Source: Planctomycetota bacterium (GTDB lineage: Bacteria; Planctomycetota; UBA8742; UBA2392). From it: a stretch of 53,891 nucleotides of DNA. A program made the position numbers and the translations under genes. The stretch covers positions 1-53,891 of the forward strand of contig JABARW010000071.1 of the NCBI GenBank assembly GCA_019186845.1, given 5' to 3'. The notes beneath the pieces are model-generated. The model saw only the letters and a list, made by a program, of their open reading frames with translations, was not told where the DNA came from and made no database searches. The first letter of the stretch is position 1; each line of letters begins with the position of its first letter. This document shows positions 7,557-15,857 of this stretch, one piece after another.

Positions 7557-8715
7557 AGCGGGCGAGGTCGGCTTCGAAGAGGCGGTAGGTGCGGTAGCGC
7601 AGACCGCCCACTTTCTCTGCCAGGGAATTCATCGGCAGGTTGTCCTCGAGCACCCAGCTCAGCTCGCAGTACTTCTGGTTCAGGGCAAAGCCGGACTCGA
7701 TGATCTTGGAGATCATCACGGCGTCGATGCCCTTGTTGCGGTGTTCGGGGAGCACGCCCATGAGCATGGTGCGGAAGCCGCGGATCTCAGAGCGTCCCAG
7801 AGCCAGGTCCAGGAAGCCCCCCGGGCCAAGCTTGAACAGGGCCGTGGTCAGGCGCCCGTCTGGGATGAGCCGGAGCACCTCGTTCATGTTGGGAATGCAC
7901 ACGGCAAAGGCCACCGGCTCGCCCTTGATGGAGGCGATGCTGGTCAGTTCCGGACGCACGATTTCCCCGAGGTCCGACGCGATGGCCGCTACCTCTTCAG
8001 GAGTGACCGGCGTGAAGCCCCAATTGTCCTTCCAGGCCAGGTTGAACATCTTGAGCATCAGCTCAACATCCTGCTTGAAGCCCGGCCCCCGCACGCGGAC
8101 TTCGCGCTGTTCGAGTTCCGGAGCGCGGCGCTTGATGGCGTTCATGACGCGAGCGAAGCGCTCGGCTTTGAGTACCTGCTCCGTGATCAGGTAGGCGTAC
8201 ATGTCCTTGGCCTTTGTCAGGCCGCAGTCGCTGAGCAGGCGACCGTAGTAGCGAGGGTTGTGCGACATCAGAATCACCGGCGGCCCGTTGAAACCCTCCA
8301 CCAGCACGCCGGGGCACTGGTCGTTGATGCTGTAATTCAAAGGCCCCAGCACACGAGTCAACCGGCGCTCACGCAGCCACTGGGCCGCAGCCTTGAAGAG
8401 GGCGCAGGCGGCCTTGACATCGTCCTCGCACTCAAAAAATCCAAAAAAGCCTCGCTTGTCGCCGTAGGTTTCAAGGTGCAGGCGGTTCTCGATGGCGGCA
8501 ATGCGCCCGACGGGCCGGCCGCGCCGCCGCGCCACGAAAAACTGCGCGTCACCGTAACGAAAGAAGGGGTACTTTGCGCGATGGAGAAGTTTGCCCAGGT
8601 CACGCCGCAGCGGCGGCACCCAGTCGGGGTCGTGGGCGTTGATCTGCCACGCAAGCTCTATGAAGTCGCGATGTTTCAGCGGCTCGTCGACTGTCTCGAT
8701 TTCGATGCCCGGCAT
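7549..8715 (-). CDS. GNAT-like N-acetyltransferase-fold protein (YghO-like)
   Basis: Protein of 388 residues resembling the long GNAT-fold proteins related to E. coli YghO. Recognisable stretches are PDWVPPLRRDLGKLLHRAKYP near residue 32, a GRIAAIENRLH strand-helix region, the VLGPLNYSINDQCPGVL block near 130 and a C-terminal acetyltransferase-like part (FRTMLMGVLPEHRNKGIDAV) whose Arg-Asn-Lys-Gly resembles the acetyl-CoA-binding R/Q-x-x-G-x-G/A loop. Substrate unknown. The ATG at 8715 is preceded by TATAGT ending 8 nt upstream, so the mRNA is probably near leaderless. Upstream on the same strand is the nucleotidyltransferase-like gene, separated by a strong hairpin. Confidence 0.75.
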   Translation of the reverse strand: MPGIEIETVDEPLKHRDFIELAWQINAHDPDWVPPLRRDLGKLLHRAKYPFFRYGDAQFFVARRRGRPVGRIAAIENRLHLETYGDKRGFFGFFECEDDVKAACALFKAAAQWLRERRLTRVLGPLNYSINDQCPGVLVEGFNGPPVILMSHNPRYYGRLLSDCGLTKAKDMYAYLITEQVLKAERFARVMNAIKRRAPELEQREVRVRGPGFKQDVELMLKMFNLAWKDNWGFTPVTPEEVAAIASDLGEIVRPELTSIASIKGEPVAFAVCIPNMNEVLRLIPDGRLTTALFKLGPGGFLDLALGRSEIRGFRTMLMGVLPEHRNKGIDAVMISKIIESGFALNQKYCELSWVLEDNLPMNSLAEKVGGLRYRTYRLFEADLARFT

Positions 8716-8723
8716 GGGCGCGC

Positions 8724-8729
8724 ACTATA
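8724..8729 (-). promoter_or_regulatory. Putative leaderless -10 box TATAGT for the GNAT-like gene
   Basis: TATAGT ends 8 nt before the ATG at 8715 on the minus strand. The gap GCGCGCCC has no ribosome binding site. Confidence 0.55.
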
Positions 8730-8755
8730 AGGAAGCAGGGGACAGGGGCAAACGC

Positions 8756-8787
8756 CAACCGCCGCGACCGTCACGGCGCGGCGGTTG
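8756..8787 (-). terminator. Strong hairpin downstream of the nucleotidyltransferase-like gene
   Basis: CAACCGCCGCG (8756-8766) pairs perfectly with CGCGGCGGTTG (8777-8787). Inside it CCG and CGG also pair around a TCA loop, giving 14 bp with one bulged A. It lies 47 nt past the stop at 8834 on the minus strand, and GCGTTTG follows on that strand. Confidence 0.65.
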
Positions 8788-8833
8788 AGGCGGGGGCAGG
8801 GTCCCCCTGCGCGCCTTCAGTGCGGTCGCGCTT

Positions 8834-9643
8834 TCAGGCGGCGGCGGTCAAGGGCGGGGCAAAGACGGTTGTGTGGTCCGCACAGCCCAAGATGGCCTGG
8901 GCGCGGCGCAGGTCGCTTTCGCATTGCAGCACCAGTGCTCTCTCTTCCGGCAGCAGGTACCCCAGGGGCGCCGGCGGCTCAGCTGCGTCGCGCATGGCGG
9001 CCCACTGGCGCTGGGCCGCGGGGGTGAGCAGCGTGATGGCCGGGTGAAGGGCCGCAAGTTCCAGCCCTTGAATGGAGGGCGGGTTGCCCCCGAACTCATA
9101 GAGCTTGCGGGAGACGGCTGCTCGCGCCTCGCGCAGGCCCGGCAACGGGAACTCGCGCATCACCCAGCGCAGGCTGGAAAGCTCCTGGGCACTCAGCAGG
9201 TTGCTCAGGCTCACGAGGCTTTGGGCTCCGCGGCCAAGCTCGCGGCCGAAATAGGCCGCCGCCAGGTCAACATCCTGCGCGTTTCGAAAGGGTGTGGCGA
9301 CGCTCAACAGGGCCAGGGCCGTGCCTCGCAGGTCGTGGCCGCGCAGGGCGCACTCCAGCGTCTGGCGCGTATCCAGACCTTGGGCAACATCCAGTACCCG
9401 CAGGGGCTTGCGGCCGCGGCCCAGGCGCGCGGCTGCGAGGGAGAGTTCGAGGTGGTCGGCGACGACCACGATCTCGCGCACGCTGCGGCAGGTCATGGCG
9501 GCTTCGAGGGTCCAGGCCAGCAGAGGGCGGCCGCCGAGTGGAACCAGGGCGGGGCGAAACCCGCCCTCGCCGGTGATGTTGGCAGGAATGACCGCGCACA
9601 GGGCAGGACCGCAGAAGGGGGGAGGGGTGGGGGCATCAGACAT
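8834..9643 (-). CDS. Degenerate nucleotidyltransferase-fold protein (NeuA/CMP-sugar synthetase-like)
   Basis: Protein of 269 residues with the order of motifs seen in acylneuraminate/KDO cytidylyltransferases: ALCAVIPA, then LVPLGGRPLLAWTLEAA, then VREIVVVADHLEL, then a LLSVATPFRNAQDVDLAAAYF stretch equivalent to the family QPTSPLR-xxxDI motif, then SLVSLSNL. The glycine-rich Arg-containing loop after IPA (normally ARGGSKG) is replaced by NITGEGGF, and QPTSPLR reads SVATPFR. It may therefore have a different activity or be inactive. Start ATG at 9643 is preceded by GATAAT at 9655-9660 on the minus strand. It is divergent from a methyltransferase gene. No sugar-biosynthesis genes are adjacent. 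The family call is an inference from motif order. Confidence 0.55.
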   Translation of the reverse strand: MSDAPTPPPFCGPALCAVIPANITGEGGFRPALVPLGGRPLLAWTLEAAMTCRSVREIVVVADHLELSLAAARLGRGRKPLRVLDVAQGLDTRQTLECALRGHDLRGTALALLSVATPFRNAQDVDLAAAYFGRELGRGAQSLVSLSNLLSAQELSSLRWVMREFPLPGLREARAAVSRKLYEFGGNPPSIQGLELAALHPAITLLTPAAQRQWAAMRDAAEPPAPLGYLLPEERALVLQCESDLRRAQAILGCADHTTVFAPPLTAAA

Positions 9644-9733
9644 CGGAGTTCTCCATTATCAGGCAGTTGTCCTTCTCACACCGAGGAGGATACGGTCCGC
9701 CGGAGAGGAGCGAGAAGGTTTTATATTGATTTT

Positions 9734-9844
9734 ATGCTTTATTGGTTTGAAGTTCGGCAAAGCCCGACCTTCGATGTGAGTGAGCTGCAAAAGGCTCTGC
9801 GGCTAGACTCGAACGTGCGCAGCGCGGGCAGACGCCGCTACTAG
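9734..9844 (+). CDS. Possible 36-residue microprotein in divergent intergenic region
   Basis: Short frame starting MLYWFEVRQSPTFDVSELQ and ending with GRRRY, inside a locally AT-rich patch between divergent genes. There is no good ribosome binding site and no recognised family. Listed only as a candidate; the patch may instead simply be promoter DNA. Confidence 0.2.
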   Translation: MLYWFEVRQSPTFDVSELQKALRLDSNVRSAGRRRY

Positions 9845-9861
9845 AAGTGCCGGGAGCGCTC

Positions 9862-9867
9862 TAGACT
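9862..9867 (+). promoter_or_regulatory. Putative leaderless -10 box TAGACT for the methyltransferase gene
   Basis: TAGACT followed by TTGCCC and then ATG at 9874, a 6-nt gap. Transcription starting 7 nt after the box would begin at the A of the start codon. Confidence 0.55.
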
Positions 9868-9873
9868 TTGCCC

Positions 9874-10614
9874 ATGCCTGACGCGCCCTGGTTTGAGCGA
9901 GCCTTCGGGCCCGAGTACCTCTTGCTCTACGCGCACCGCAGTCCTGAGGAGGGCGCAGCCCAGGTCCAGGACCTGCTGCGCTCGGGCCTGCTGGAGCGGC
10001 GATCACCCGTGCTGGACCTGGGCTGCGGCGCGGGAAGGCATCTTCGTGCCATGCGCGCGGCGGGTCTCAGGGCGTTGGGGCTTGACCTGTCAAGAGACCT
10101 CCTCGCCCACGGCGCGCTTGGGGGAGTGGCCGTGCGCGGCGACATGCGGCGCTTGCCCTGGCGTCGCGGCGCCTTCGCTTGCGTCACCAGCCTGTTCACG
10201 AGCTTTGGCTACTTCAATGACGCTGAAAACCTGGCCGTGCTGCGCGAAGTGCGACGCGTGCTGCAGCCTGGCGGCGCGCTGCTTCTGGATCACATCAACC
10301 CGGGCCCCACACTGGCCAAGCTGGTGCCCCAATCGCGGGAGACTCTGGGCGAGGCGGTCGTGACCTCAACGCGCCGCCATGACGCAGCCGGCCGCCGCGT
10401 CATCAAGGAAGTCGAGATGGCACATGGTCAGAGCGTGCAGCGCTGGCAGGAAAGCGTGCGGCTGTACGAACCTGACGAACTGGACCGGCTGCTGCAAAGC
10501 GCCGGCCTGGAAGTCGAGCGCCGTTGCGCCGACTTCGCGGGTGGCCCCTTTGACCCGTCGGCAAGCCCGAGGCAGTTCGTGAAGTCGCGAGCCCACGGGC
10601 GGCGGCGGGGTTGA
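9874..10614 (+). CDS. Class I SAM-dependent methyltransferase
   Basis: Protein of 246 residues with a Rossmann-type SAM domain. Motif I VLDLGCGAGRHL lies near residue 45, with acidic residue LGLDLS in motif II, GDMRRLPW in motif III, FACVTSLFTSFGYF in motif IV, and VLQPGGALLLDHINP in the post-motif region. The substrate cannot be inferred; the C-terminal part (RLYEPDELDRLLQSAGLEVE) is typical of the small-molecule Methyltransf_11/25 group. ATG at 9874 is preferred to an in-frame TTG at 9868 because the TAGACT box would place the transcript start at 9874. It lies upstream of purC on the same strand, which has its own -10-like box. Confidence 0.85.
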   Translation: MPDAPWFERAFGPEYLLLYAHRSPEEGAAQVQDLLRSGLLERRSPVLDLGCGAGRHLRAMRAAGLRALGLDLSRDLLAHGALGGVAVRGDMRRLPWRRGAFACVTSLFTSFGYFNDAENLAVLREVRRVLQPGGALLLDHINPGPTLAKLVPQSRETLGEAVVTSTRRHDAAGRRVIKEVEMAHGQSVQRWQESVRLYEPDELDRLLQSAGLEVERRCADFAGGPFDPSASPRQFVKSRAHGRRRG

Positions 10615-10649
10615 CGCACTCGCCGGGTGCCACTTTGCCCTCGTCCTGC

Positions 10650-10655
10650 TACATT
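10650..10655 (+). promoter_or_regulatory. Putative -10 box (GC-TACATT) for purC
   Basis: TACATT preceded by GC, 24 nt upstream of the purC ATG. It leaves a short leader containing GAGAGG as a Shine-Dalgarno. Confidence 0.45.
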
Positions 10656-10679
10656 GCACGTTGTCCAGCGCGAGAGGCC

Positions 10680-11564
10680 ATGAACGACGTTCTGCTCGAA
10701 ACCCACCTGCCCGGCATCAAGCGCCTTCACCAGGGCAAGGTCCGCGACATCTATGAGATTGAAGACAAGCTGCTGCTCGTCGCAACGGACCGGCTCTCGG
10801 CCTTCGATGTGATCATGTCGCGGGGCATCCCCGGCAAGGGCGAGATGTTGACCCAGCTCACGCTTTTCTGGCTGAATTTCTTCGAGGCCGACATCGAGAA
10901 TCACCTGGTCACCGCCGATGTCGAGCGCATGCCCGCTGTCCTGCATCCGTTCAAGCGTCAGCTTCAGGGCCGCTCCATGCTCTGCCGCAAGGCGAACATT
11001 TTTCCTATTGAGTGCGTGGCGCGCGGCTATCTTGCCGGCAGCGGCTGGAAGGAATACCAGCAGACGGGTGCGGTCTGCGGCCACCGATTGCCTCCGGGGC
11101 TTCGCCAGGCCGAGAAACTTCCCCAGGCCATATTCACCCCGGCCACCAAGGCTCCCAAGGGCCAGCACGACGAGAACATCGACTTTGAGCGGGCGGCCGC
11201 GATCATCGGCCGCGATCATGCCGCGCGCCTGCGCGACCTTACGCTCAAGTTGTACGCCAAGGCCAACGCCTTTGCCAATGGTCGCGGCATCATCATCGCT
11301 GACACCAAGTTCGAGTTCGGCCTGTACCAGGGCCGCATCATTCTCTGTGATGAAGTGCTGACGCCCGACAGCAGCCGCTTCTGGGATGGCGCTCGCTACA
11401 AGCCCGGCACCAGCCCCGAGAGCTACGACAAGCAGATCGTGCGTGACTGGCTCGAACAGCAGCCCTGGAACAAGACCCCGCCTCCGCCCCACCTCCCCGA
11501 TGACATCGTGAACCGCACTGCGGCGCGCTACCGAGAGGTGATCGAGCTGCTGCGCAAACCCTGA
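10680..11564 (+). CDS. purC: Phosphoribosylaminoimidazole-succinocarboxamide synthase
   Basis: SAICAR synthase of de novo purine synthesis: it joins CAIR and aspartate with ATP. 294 residues, the usual length for the longer bacterial form. Signature stretches are LHQGKVRDIYE with ATP-binding glycine near residue 17, LLVATDRLSAFDV, the IPIGKG-like IPGKGEMLTQLT, the IECVARGYLAGSGWKEYQQTG block, KAPKGQHDENI and GIIIADTKFEFG, then CDEVLTPDSSRFW. All are intact. The ATG at 10680 is chosen; the upstream extension in the same frame is not family-like. No other pur genes are adjacent. Confidence 0.97.
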   Translation: MNDVLLETHLPGIKRLHQGKVRDIYEIEDKLLLVATDRLSAFDVIMSRGIPGKGEMLTQLTLFWLNFFEADIENHLVTADVERMPAVLHPFKRQLQGRSMLCRKANIFPIECVARGYLAGSGWKEYQQTGAVCGHRLPPGLRQAEKLPQAIFTPATKAPKGQHDENIDFERAAAIIGRDHAARLRDLTLKLYAKANAFANGRGIIIADTKFEFGLYQGRIILCDEVLTPDSSRFWDGARYKPGTSPESYDKQIVRDWLEQQPWNKTPPPPHLPDDIVNRTAARYREVIELLRKP

Positions 11565-11594
11565 GGCGGTTTCGCAACTACGTGCTGGGGATCC

Positions 11595-13727
11595 ATGGCC
11601 GACGCGTCAGACAACAAACTATTTGAGGGCTTGCGCAACGCCCTGCTGCGCGCCGACCGCGTGGCGGACTTCGCCCTGCGCATGGCGCGCAGCGGCGGCC
11701 AGGTGCCCGCGGGTCTGGTGGGGGACTTTCTCGAAGCGCGTGTGGCGCTTGAGCGCGAATTCGTGAAGTGCCACGACCGGCTCTCGACCGACTTGCGCGC
11801 GCGGCTCAAAGAACTCATCCTCAAGACCAAGAACCTCAAGCCCGAGGTCATGGCTCAGGGCGCCGAGCGCCTGGTAGAGCGCATTCGCGGTGTGCTCAAT
11901 GACCTGATGATCGACGGGGGCCTGCCGCTCTCGCTGACTCAGGAAATGTTCGAGGAGGCTTCACGCCAGTCCACTCTGGACGCGGCGCCTTTGGCCCCCG
12001 CCACGAAGCAGCAGGCTGCCGCCAAGTCCGCCGAAACGCCGCGCGCCAAAAACTGGGGTCCGGTCATCATGGTCGCGGTGTTCTTGCTCGCGGTGCTGGC
12101 ATCGGTGGCGGCTGCGTGGGCGACGGGCCTGTTCGAGTCCTCGCCGGCCAATTCCATGGCGACCAATGTTGCCCAGGCCGGCAACCAGCCGGTTCCGGCT
12201 CCGCCGCGGCCCGCCAACTCACCGCCGGTGGAGGGAGCTGCCGCCTTTGACGCCAAAGCCGTAGGCTACACCCGCGATCTCAAGCCGCAGGCCCACTACG
12301 TGGCCCTCAACCTGCTGGACCCTGACCTTGATCTGGCCGTGCTGCGCGCCACCGAATGGCCCTCGCTGCTGCTCAGCCTCGAGGAAGACCTAGCGCGTAT
12401 CGAGCCGGCCCGGCTCAAGCTCGGCCCGGCTGATACCTGGCGCCGCCTGCTGCGCTTTGCCGAAAGCGCGGCCGCGGCCGATGCCACGTGGCGGTCGTCG
12501 CGCAAGCCCTTTCTGGACTCCTTTGTGGCCCACTGCCGCCTGGAGACCCAGGTCGTGCTCTTCCCCGAGGGCGGGCAGGTGCTGCCGTCGGACATCCTCC
12601 ACGCCAAGGGAGGGCCGCGGTTGCCCCTGATCCTGCTGCTCTGCGCCCTGGCCCAGGCCAGCGGCGCTGACCTCGTAGTGATTGCCCCCATGGGCAGGGA
12701 GTTTCCGCTACTGGCCCAGGCCATCAAGGCCGGCATCGCCACCTTTGACGGCGAACAGCTGGGCCTGCGGTCCTCGGCCGGCAAAGAGCCTTCCGTGCGC
12801 GAGATGTTGGCGGCCTTGCTTGAAAAGCTGCGCCCCACGCTGGCCACGCCTGCCGCCCGCGTCTGGGCCAGTTCGCTCATCTACCGCTGCTTGGGCGACC
12901 TCAGCCTGACTCAAGCCCGCGAAGCCCTCGCGGATCTGGAACTGGGCACGCTGTCGCAGTTGGCACCCCGTGAACCCGAGCAGCTTGAGCGCTACAACAC
13001 GCAGCGCGCTGCCATCAGGCTTTTGCAGCCCGCCATCTGCCGCGTTCTGTTTGACAGCTCCGCGCGCGGAGACGGCGCCGAAGCCGCCCGCCTGCTTGAG
13101 CTGGCTCTTGCCGTGGGCGATGGCGCCTCCACGGAGAAGGCCCTGCTGCTGCTGGCCGAACGGGCACAGAAGGGGGCGCAGTTTCGCGGCGAGCCCCTGC
13201 CCTTTGTGGTGGGTAGGCAGTTGCTCACAAGGGGGGACAAGGTCGGCGCCCAAGGCTGGTTCAAGCGGGCCTTTGAAGAGGCGCCAGACCACGCCCAGAC
13301 GGCTCTGGAACTCGCCGCTCTGGCAGAGAATGCCGATCTCAAGCGCTACTACCTGCGCTGCGCCTACGCGCGCGGCTGGCGCCAGGCGGCCTTCCTGCGG
13401 GAACTGGCGGTGATGCAGGCGCAGGCCGGCGAGTTACTCTCGACGCTTGCGCTGCTGGACGAACTCTGCGCTCTGGAGGAAAGCACGGCCCAGGACCTGG
13501 CCGAGGCCGCCTTGATCTGCCTGGCTCTGGAGAGGCCGGCCTGGGTGCAGGAACGCATCGCGGCTTCGCGCTTTGCACGGGAGCCGGCGATTTTGAGGCT
13601 GGACCTCATTGCGGAGCTGGCCCTCAACGGCCTGAGTGAAAGGGCGAAGGCCCTGGCCCAGGCTTACGGCAAGCGGGGGCAGGACGACCCCTACATCGAA
13701 AGTCTCTTGTCGCGACTGGGCGGCTGA
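11595..13727 (+). CDS. Large single-pass membrane protein with degenerate SirB1-like region and TPR-like C-terminus
   Basis: Protein of 710 residues, not assigned to a family with certainty. Residues 1-130 are helical and presumably cytoplasmic. One transmembrane helix (VIMVAVFLLAVLASVAAAW) lies at about 157-175 and is followed by a Pro/Ala linker. Residues about 300-400 resemble the SirB1/transglutaminase-like pattern (ILHAKGGPRLPLILLLCALA, then a hydrophobic strand), but the Cys expected after the GG is not visible. Residues 500-700 are alpha-helical repeats of TPR or Sel1 type (RAFEEAPDHAQTALELAALAE). Its stop is only 2 nt before the ATG of an ECF sigma gene, so the two are co-translated. 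A role as membrane regulator of that sigma factor is a plausible inference only. Confidence 0.6.
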   Translation: MADASDNKLFEGLRNALLRADRVADFALRMARSGGQVPAGLVGDFLEARVALEREFVKCHDRLSTDLRARLKELILKTKNLKPEVMAQGAERLVERIRGVLNDLMIDGGLPLSLTQEMFEEASRQSTLDAAPLAPATKQQAAAKSAETPRAKNWGPVIMVAVFLLAVLASVAAAWATGLFESSPANSMATNVAQAGNQPVPAPPRPANSPPVEGAAAFDAKAVGYTRDLKPQAHYVALNLLDPDLDLAVLRATEWPSLLLSLEEDLARIEPARLKLGPADTWRRLLRFAESAAAADATWRSSRKPFLDSFVAHCRLETQVVLFPEGGQVLPSDILHAKGGPRLPLILLLCALAQASGADLVVIAPMGREFPLLAQAIKAGIATFDGEQLGLRSSAGKEPSVREMLAALLEKLRPTLATPAARVWASSLIYRCLGDLSLTQAREALADLELGTLSQLAPREPEQLERYNTQRAAIRLLQPAICRVLFDSSARGDGAEAARLLELALAVGDGASTEKALLLLAERAQKGAQFRGEPLPFVVGRQLLTRGDKVGAQGWFKRAFEEAPDHAQTALELAALAENADLKRYYLRCAYARGWRQAAFLRELAVMQAQAGELLSTLALLDELCALEESTAQDLAEAALICLALERPAWVQERIAASRFAREPAILRLDLIAELALNGLSERAKALAQAYGKRGQDDPYIESLLSRLGG

Positions 13728-13729
13728 AC

Positions 13730-14344
13730 ATGGGCTCGGACAGGCCCCAGACCGGAAAAGTCATCGACCCCGACAACGAGCTGATGAAGCGCGTGGCGCG
13801 GGGCGACGATGAGGCGTTCAAATTATTGTTTGAGCGCAACCATCGCCTGGCCTGGAGCGTGATTTACCGGCAGCTAGGTCACGTGGCCGCCGCCGAAGAC
13901 CTGGTGCAGGAAGCCTTCCTGCGCGTGTACCGTTCGGCGGGTGACTATCAGCCCACGGCCAAGTTCTCGACCTGGTTCTACACCGTCGTGACGAACCTCT
14001 GCCTGAATTACAAGCGGGACCGCGCGCGCGACCGGCTGCGGCTTGTCGGCAGCGAGTCGGACAGCGAGGGGGGCAACCCGCTGGAGCAGCTGGCCGCGGT
14101 GCAGGACGCCGAGCCGACCGATGACGAGTCGGCCAAACGCACGGCGGCCGTGCGTGAGGCCATCATGAGCCTGCCGGAGAATCAGCGCATGGCCTTGGTG
14201 CTCAGCCGCTACGAGGAAAAGAGCTACGAGGAAATCGCGGAGATTCTGGGAGTCACGGTGGCCGCCGTGAAGAGCCTGACCTCGCGCGCGCGCAGCACGC
14301 TCAAGGAGAAGCTCCAGCGCTTCATGGACAGGCTGGAAGACTGA
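13730..14344 (+). CDS. RpoE-like ECF RNA polymerase sigma factor
   Basis: Sigma-70 family ECF factor of 204 residues. Region 2 (FKLLFERNHRLAWSVIYRQLG, then DLVQEAFLRVYRSAG) and the region 2.4 FSTWFYTVVTNLCLNYKRD are clear. A linker of about 40 acidic residues is followed by region 4 (LPENQRMALVLSRYEEKSYEEIAEILG and VAAVKSLTSRARSTLKEKL). The gene starts 2 nt after the stop of the 710-residue membrane protein. There is no typical zinc anti-sigma gene after it; the next genes are convergent TPM-domain genes. The membrane protein upstream is therefore the best candidate partner. Confidence 0.93.
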   Translation: MGSDRPQTGKVIDPDNELMKRVARGDDEAFKLLFERNHRLAWSVIYRQLGHVAAAEDLVQEAFLRVYRSAGDYQPTAKFSTWFYTVVTNLCLNYKRDRARDRLRLVGSESDSEGGNPLEQLAAVQDAEPTDDESAKRTAAVREAIMSLPENQRMALVLSRYEEKSYEEIAEILGVTVAAVKSLTSRARSTLKEKLQRFMDRLED

Positions 14345-14360
14345 CAGCCGCGCCGCAGGA

Positions 14361-15038
14361 TCAGTCCAGAATCACCAGCGCGTCCGGCAGCTCGTTCCGG
14401 TCGTCGGACTCGCGCGGCATGACCTTAGATAGTTTCTCGCCCGCGGCGCGGATGGTGGCCACGAAAGCCAGTGTGGGGTTGCCGCTGTGCATGTTGTCGG
14501 TCAGCGTTTTGCAGAGTTCATCCAACACTGTCTGTCCCAGCTTGGCGTTCACTGCTTCATCGGCGAAGACCACCGCGATGTGCTCGTAGAGCGAAACGTA
14601 GATCAGCAGGCCGGTGCCGCCTTTGGTGTGGTGGATTCGCTGATCGAAGAAGGTCTCCTGGGCGCGGCTTTCAACCTCCTCGTACATTTCGCGGCGCGTC
14701 GTAAACAGGCGACGCAGGGGGCCGATGCGCGAGGCGGCAAAAGCGCCGACGAGATAGCCGCCAAAGACACCAAGCATCAGGCGCAGGATGGAGTTGAGGG
14801 GATTCTGCGGACCCCATTGGGCCTGGGAATCCGGGTGCCACTCAAACAGCAGCCAGAGCACGGGCAAAGTCAGGAGGCCAAGCACCAGTCCGAAACTGTC
14901 TTCGGCGCGGTCATAGCGGCCGGAATCCGTGGCCACGACAGGGACGAGCTCGGCCGAGGTCTTGGACTCGGCCTCGGCCACGGCGTCGGCGATTTCCTTG
15001 CGCTGCTCCTGCGTGAAGAATTTCGATGCGCGTGCCAT
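14361..15038 (-). CDS. TPM-domain membrane protein
   Basis: Protein of 225 residues with a TPM (DUF477/YgcG-type) alpha-beta domain split by membrane segments. The N-terminal FTQEQRKEIADAVAEAESKTSAELVPVV is the TPM first helix and strand; hydrophobic helices follow (LVLGLLTLPVLWLLFEW and LMLGVFGGYLVGAFAAS). The second half holds ARAQETFFDQRIHHTKGGTGLLIYVSLYEHIAVVFAD-type sequence near 140-180. The TPM fold has been linked to phosphatase-like and membrane-complex roles, but its function here is unknown. It lies 9 nt downstream of another TPM gene on the same strand, forming a two-gene operon. LemA, the usual third partner, is absent. Confidence 0.8.
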   Translation of the reverse strand: MARASKFFTQEQRKEIADAVAEAESKTSAELVPVVATDSGRYDRAEDSFGLVLGLLTLPVLWLLFEWHPDSQAQWGPQNPLNSILRLMLGVFGGYLVGAFAASRIGPLRRLFTTRREMYEEVESRAQETFFDQRIHHTKGGTGLLIYVSLYEHIAVVFADEAVNAKLGQTVLDELCKTLTDNMHSGNPTLAFVATIRAAGEKLSKVMPRESDDRNELPDALVILD

Positions 15039-15047
15039 GCCCCATCC

Positions 15048-15857
15048 TTACCAGCGACCGCTGGCGCCCCCGCCCCGAGAAAAACCGCCGCCAAAGCTGC
15101 GGAAGCCGCCGCCGGAGCTGAACCCGCCCCCGGAACGGAAGCCACCTCCCCAGCCGCCATAGCGCCGCCCACCCCAGCCGCCAAAGCCCGTAGCGCCGCG
15201 TATGAACCGCAACACCGTGCCGATGATGGCAATAACGACGATCAGCGGGCACAGGGCCAGGCCCGCCAAGCCCGCCAGAAAGCCGCCGCCCGATGTCGTC
15301 GTGCCGGACACAGGCGCCCCCGGCTGACCGGGAAGTTCCAGCCTGCGCGCCATGCGATCCAGGGACTCCACACCCGCGAGAATCCCGGCCGAAAAGCGGC
15401 CCTGCTTGAATTCGGGAATGATGCGCTCGTCCATGATGCGCTGGGCCAGGGCATCCTGTTCACGTCCCCAGCCCGCGCCCAGTTCGATGCGCGCGGCGCG
15501 ATCATCCCGGGAAATCAGCAGCATGATGCCCGTGTTCCAGTACTCGTTGCGGACTTTCTCCTGGCCAATGGCCCACTGATTGAACAGCAGGGTGGCGAAG
15601 GTCTCGATGCGCAGATCTTCGCCGCCGTAGCGCGCCATGCTTTCAATGGTTACCACCACGATGGGCGTGGCCTTTTCAGACAGCAGCTTGTCGCAAAGAA
15701 CGCGGATGCTTGAGGCGTCTGCGGCGTCCAGCATGCCTGCACGATCAAGTATGAAGGCCCGCTCGCCGGGCGGATCGAGCTGAATGCGCACCGCTGCCAG
15801 CGGCGCTGCGGCCGTCAGGGCGAGTAGCAAGATGAGGCCAAGGGCTCCGTGTTTCAT
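15048..15857 (-). CDS. Secreted/membrane TPM-domain protein with Gly/Ser-rich tail (YgcG-like)
   Basis: Protein of 269 residues. A signal peptide (LGLILLLALTAAAPLAA) is followed by the TPM domain at about 30-165: RAGMLDAADASSIRVLCDKL, a TPIVVVTIESM strand, TLLFNQWAIG, GIMLLISRDDRAARIELG and the LAQRIMDERIIPEFKQGRFSAGI block. A transmembrane helix lies near 200-225. The tail is Gly/Ser/Phe-rich (FRSGGGFSSGGGF), exactly as in YgcG-type proteins. A Shine-Dalgarno AAGGAG lies about 9 nt before the ATG at 15857. It is co-transcribed with the second TPM gene downstream. Molecular function unknown. Confidence 0.85.
   Translation of the reverse strand: MKHGALGLILLLALTAAAPLAAVRIQLDPPGERAFILDRAGMLDAADASSIRVLCDKLLSEKATPIVVVTIESMARYGGEDLRIETFATLLFNQWAIGQEKVRNEYWNTGIMLLISRDDRAARIELGAGWGREQDALAQRIMDERIIPEFKQGRFSAGILAGVESLDRMARRLELPGQPGAPVSGTTTSGGGFLAGLAGLALCPLIVVIAIIGTVLRFIRGATGFGGWGGRRYGGWGGGFRSGGGFSSGGGFRSFGGGFSRGGGASGRW

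Noticed and set aside
14487..15713. A 408-codon plus-strand frame opposite the TPM genes
   Set aside because: Shadow of the two TPM-domain proteins.
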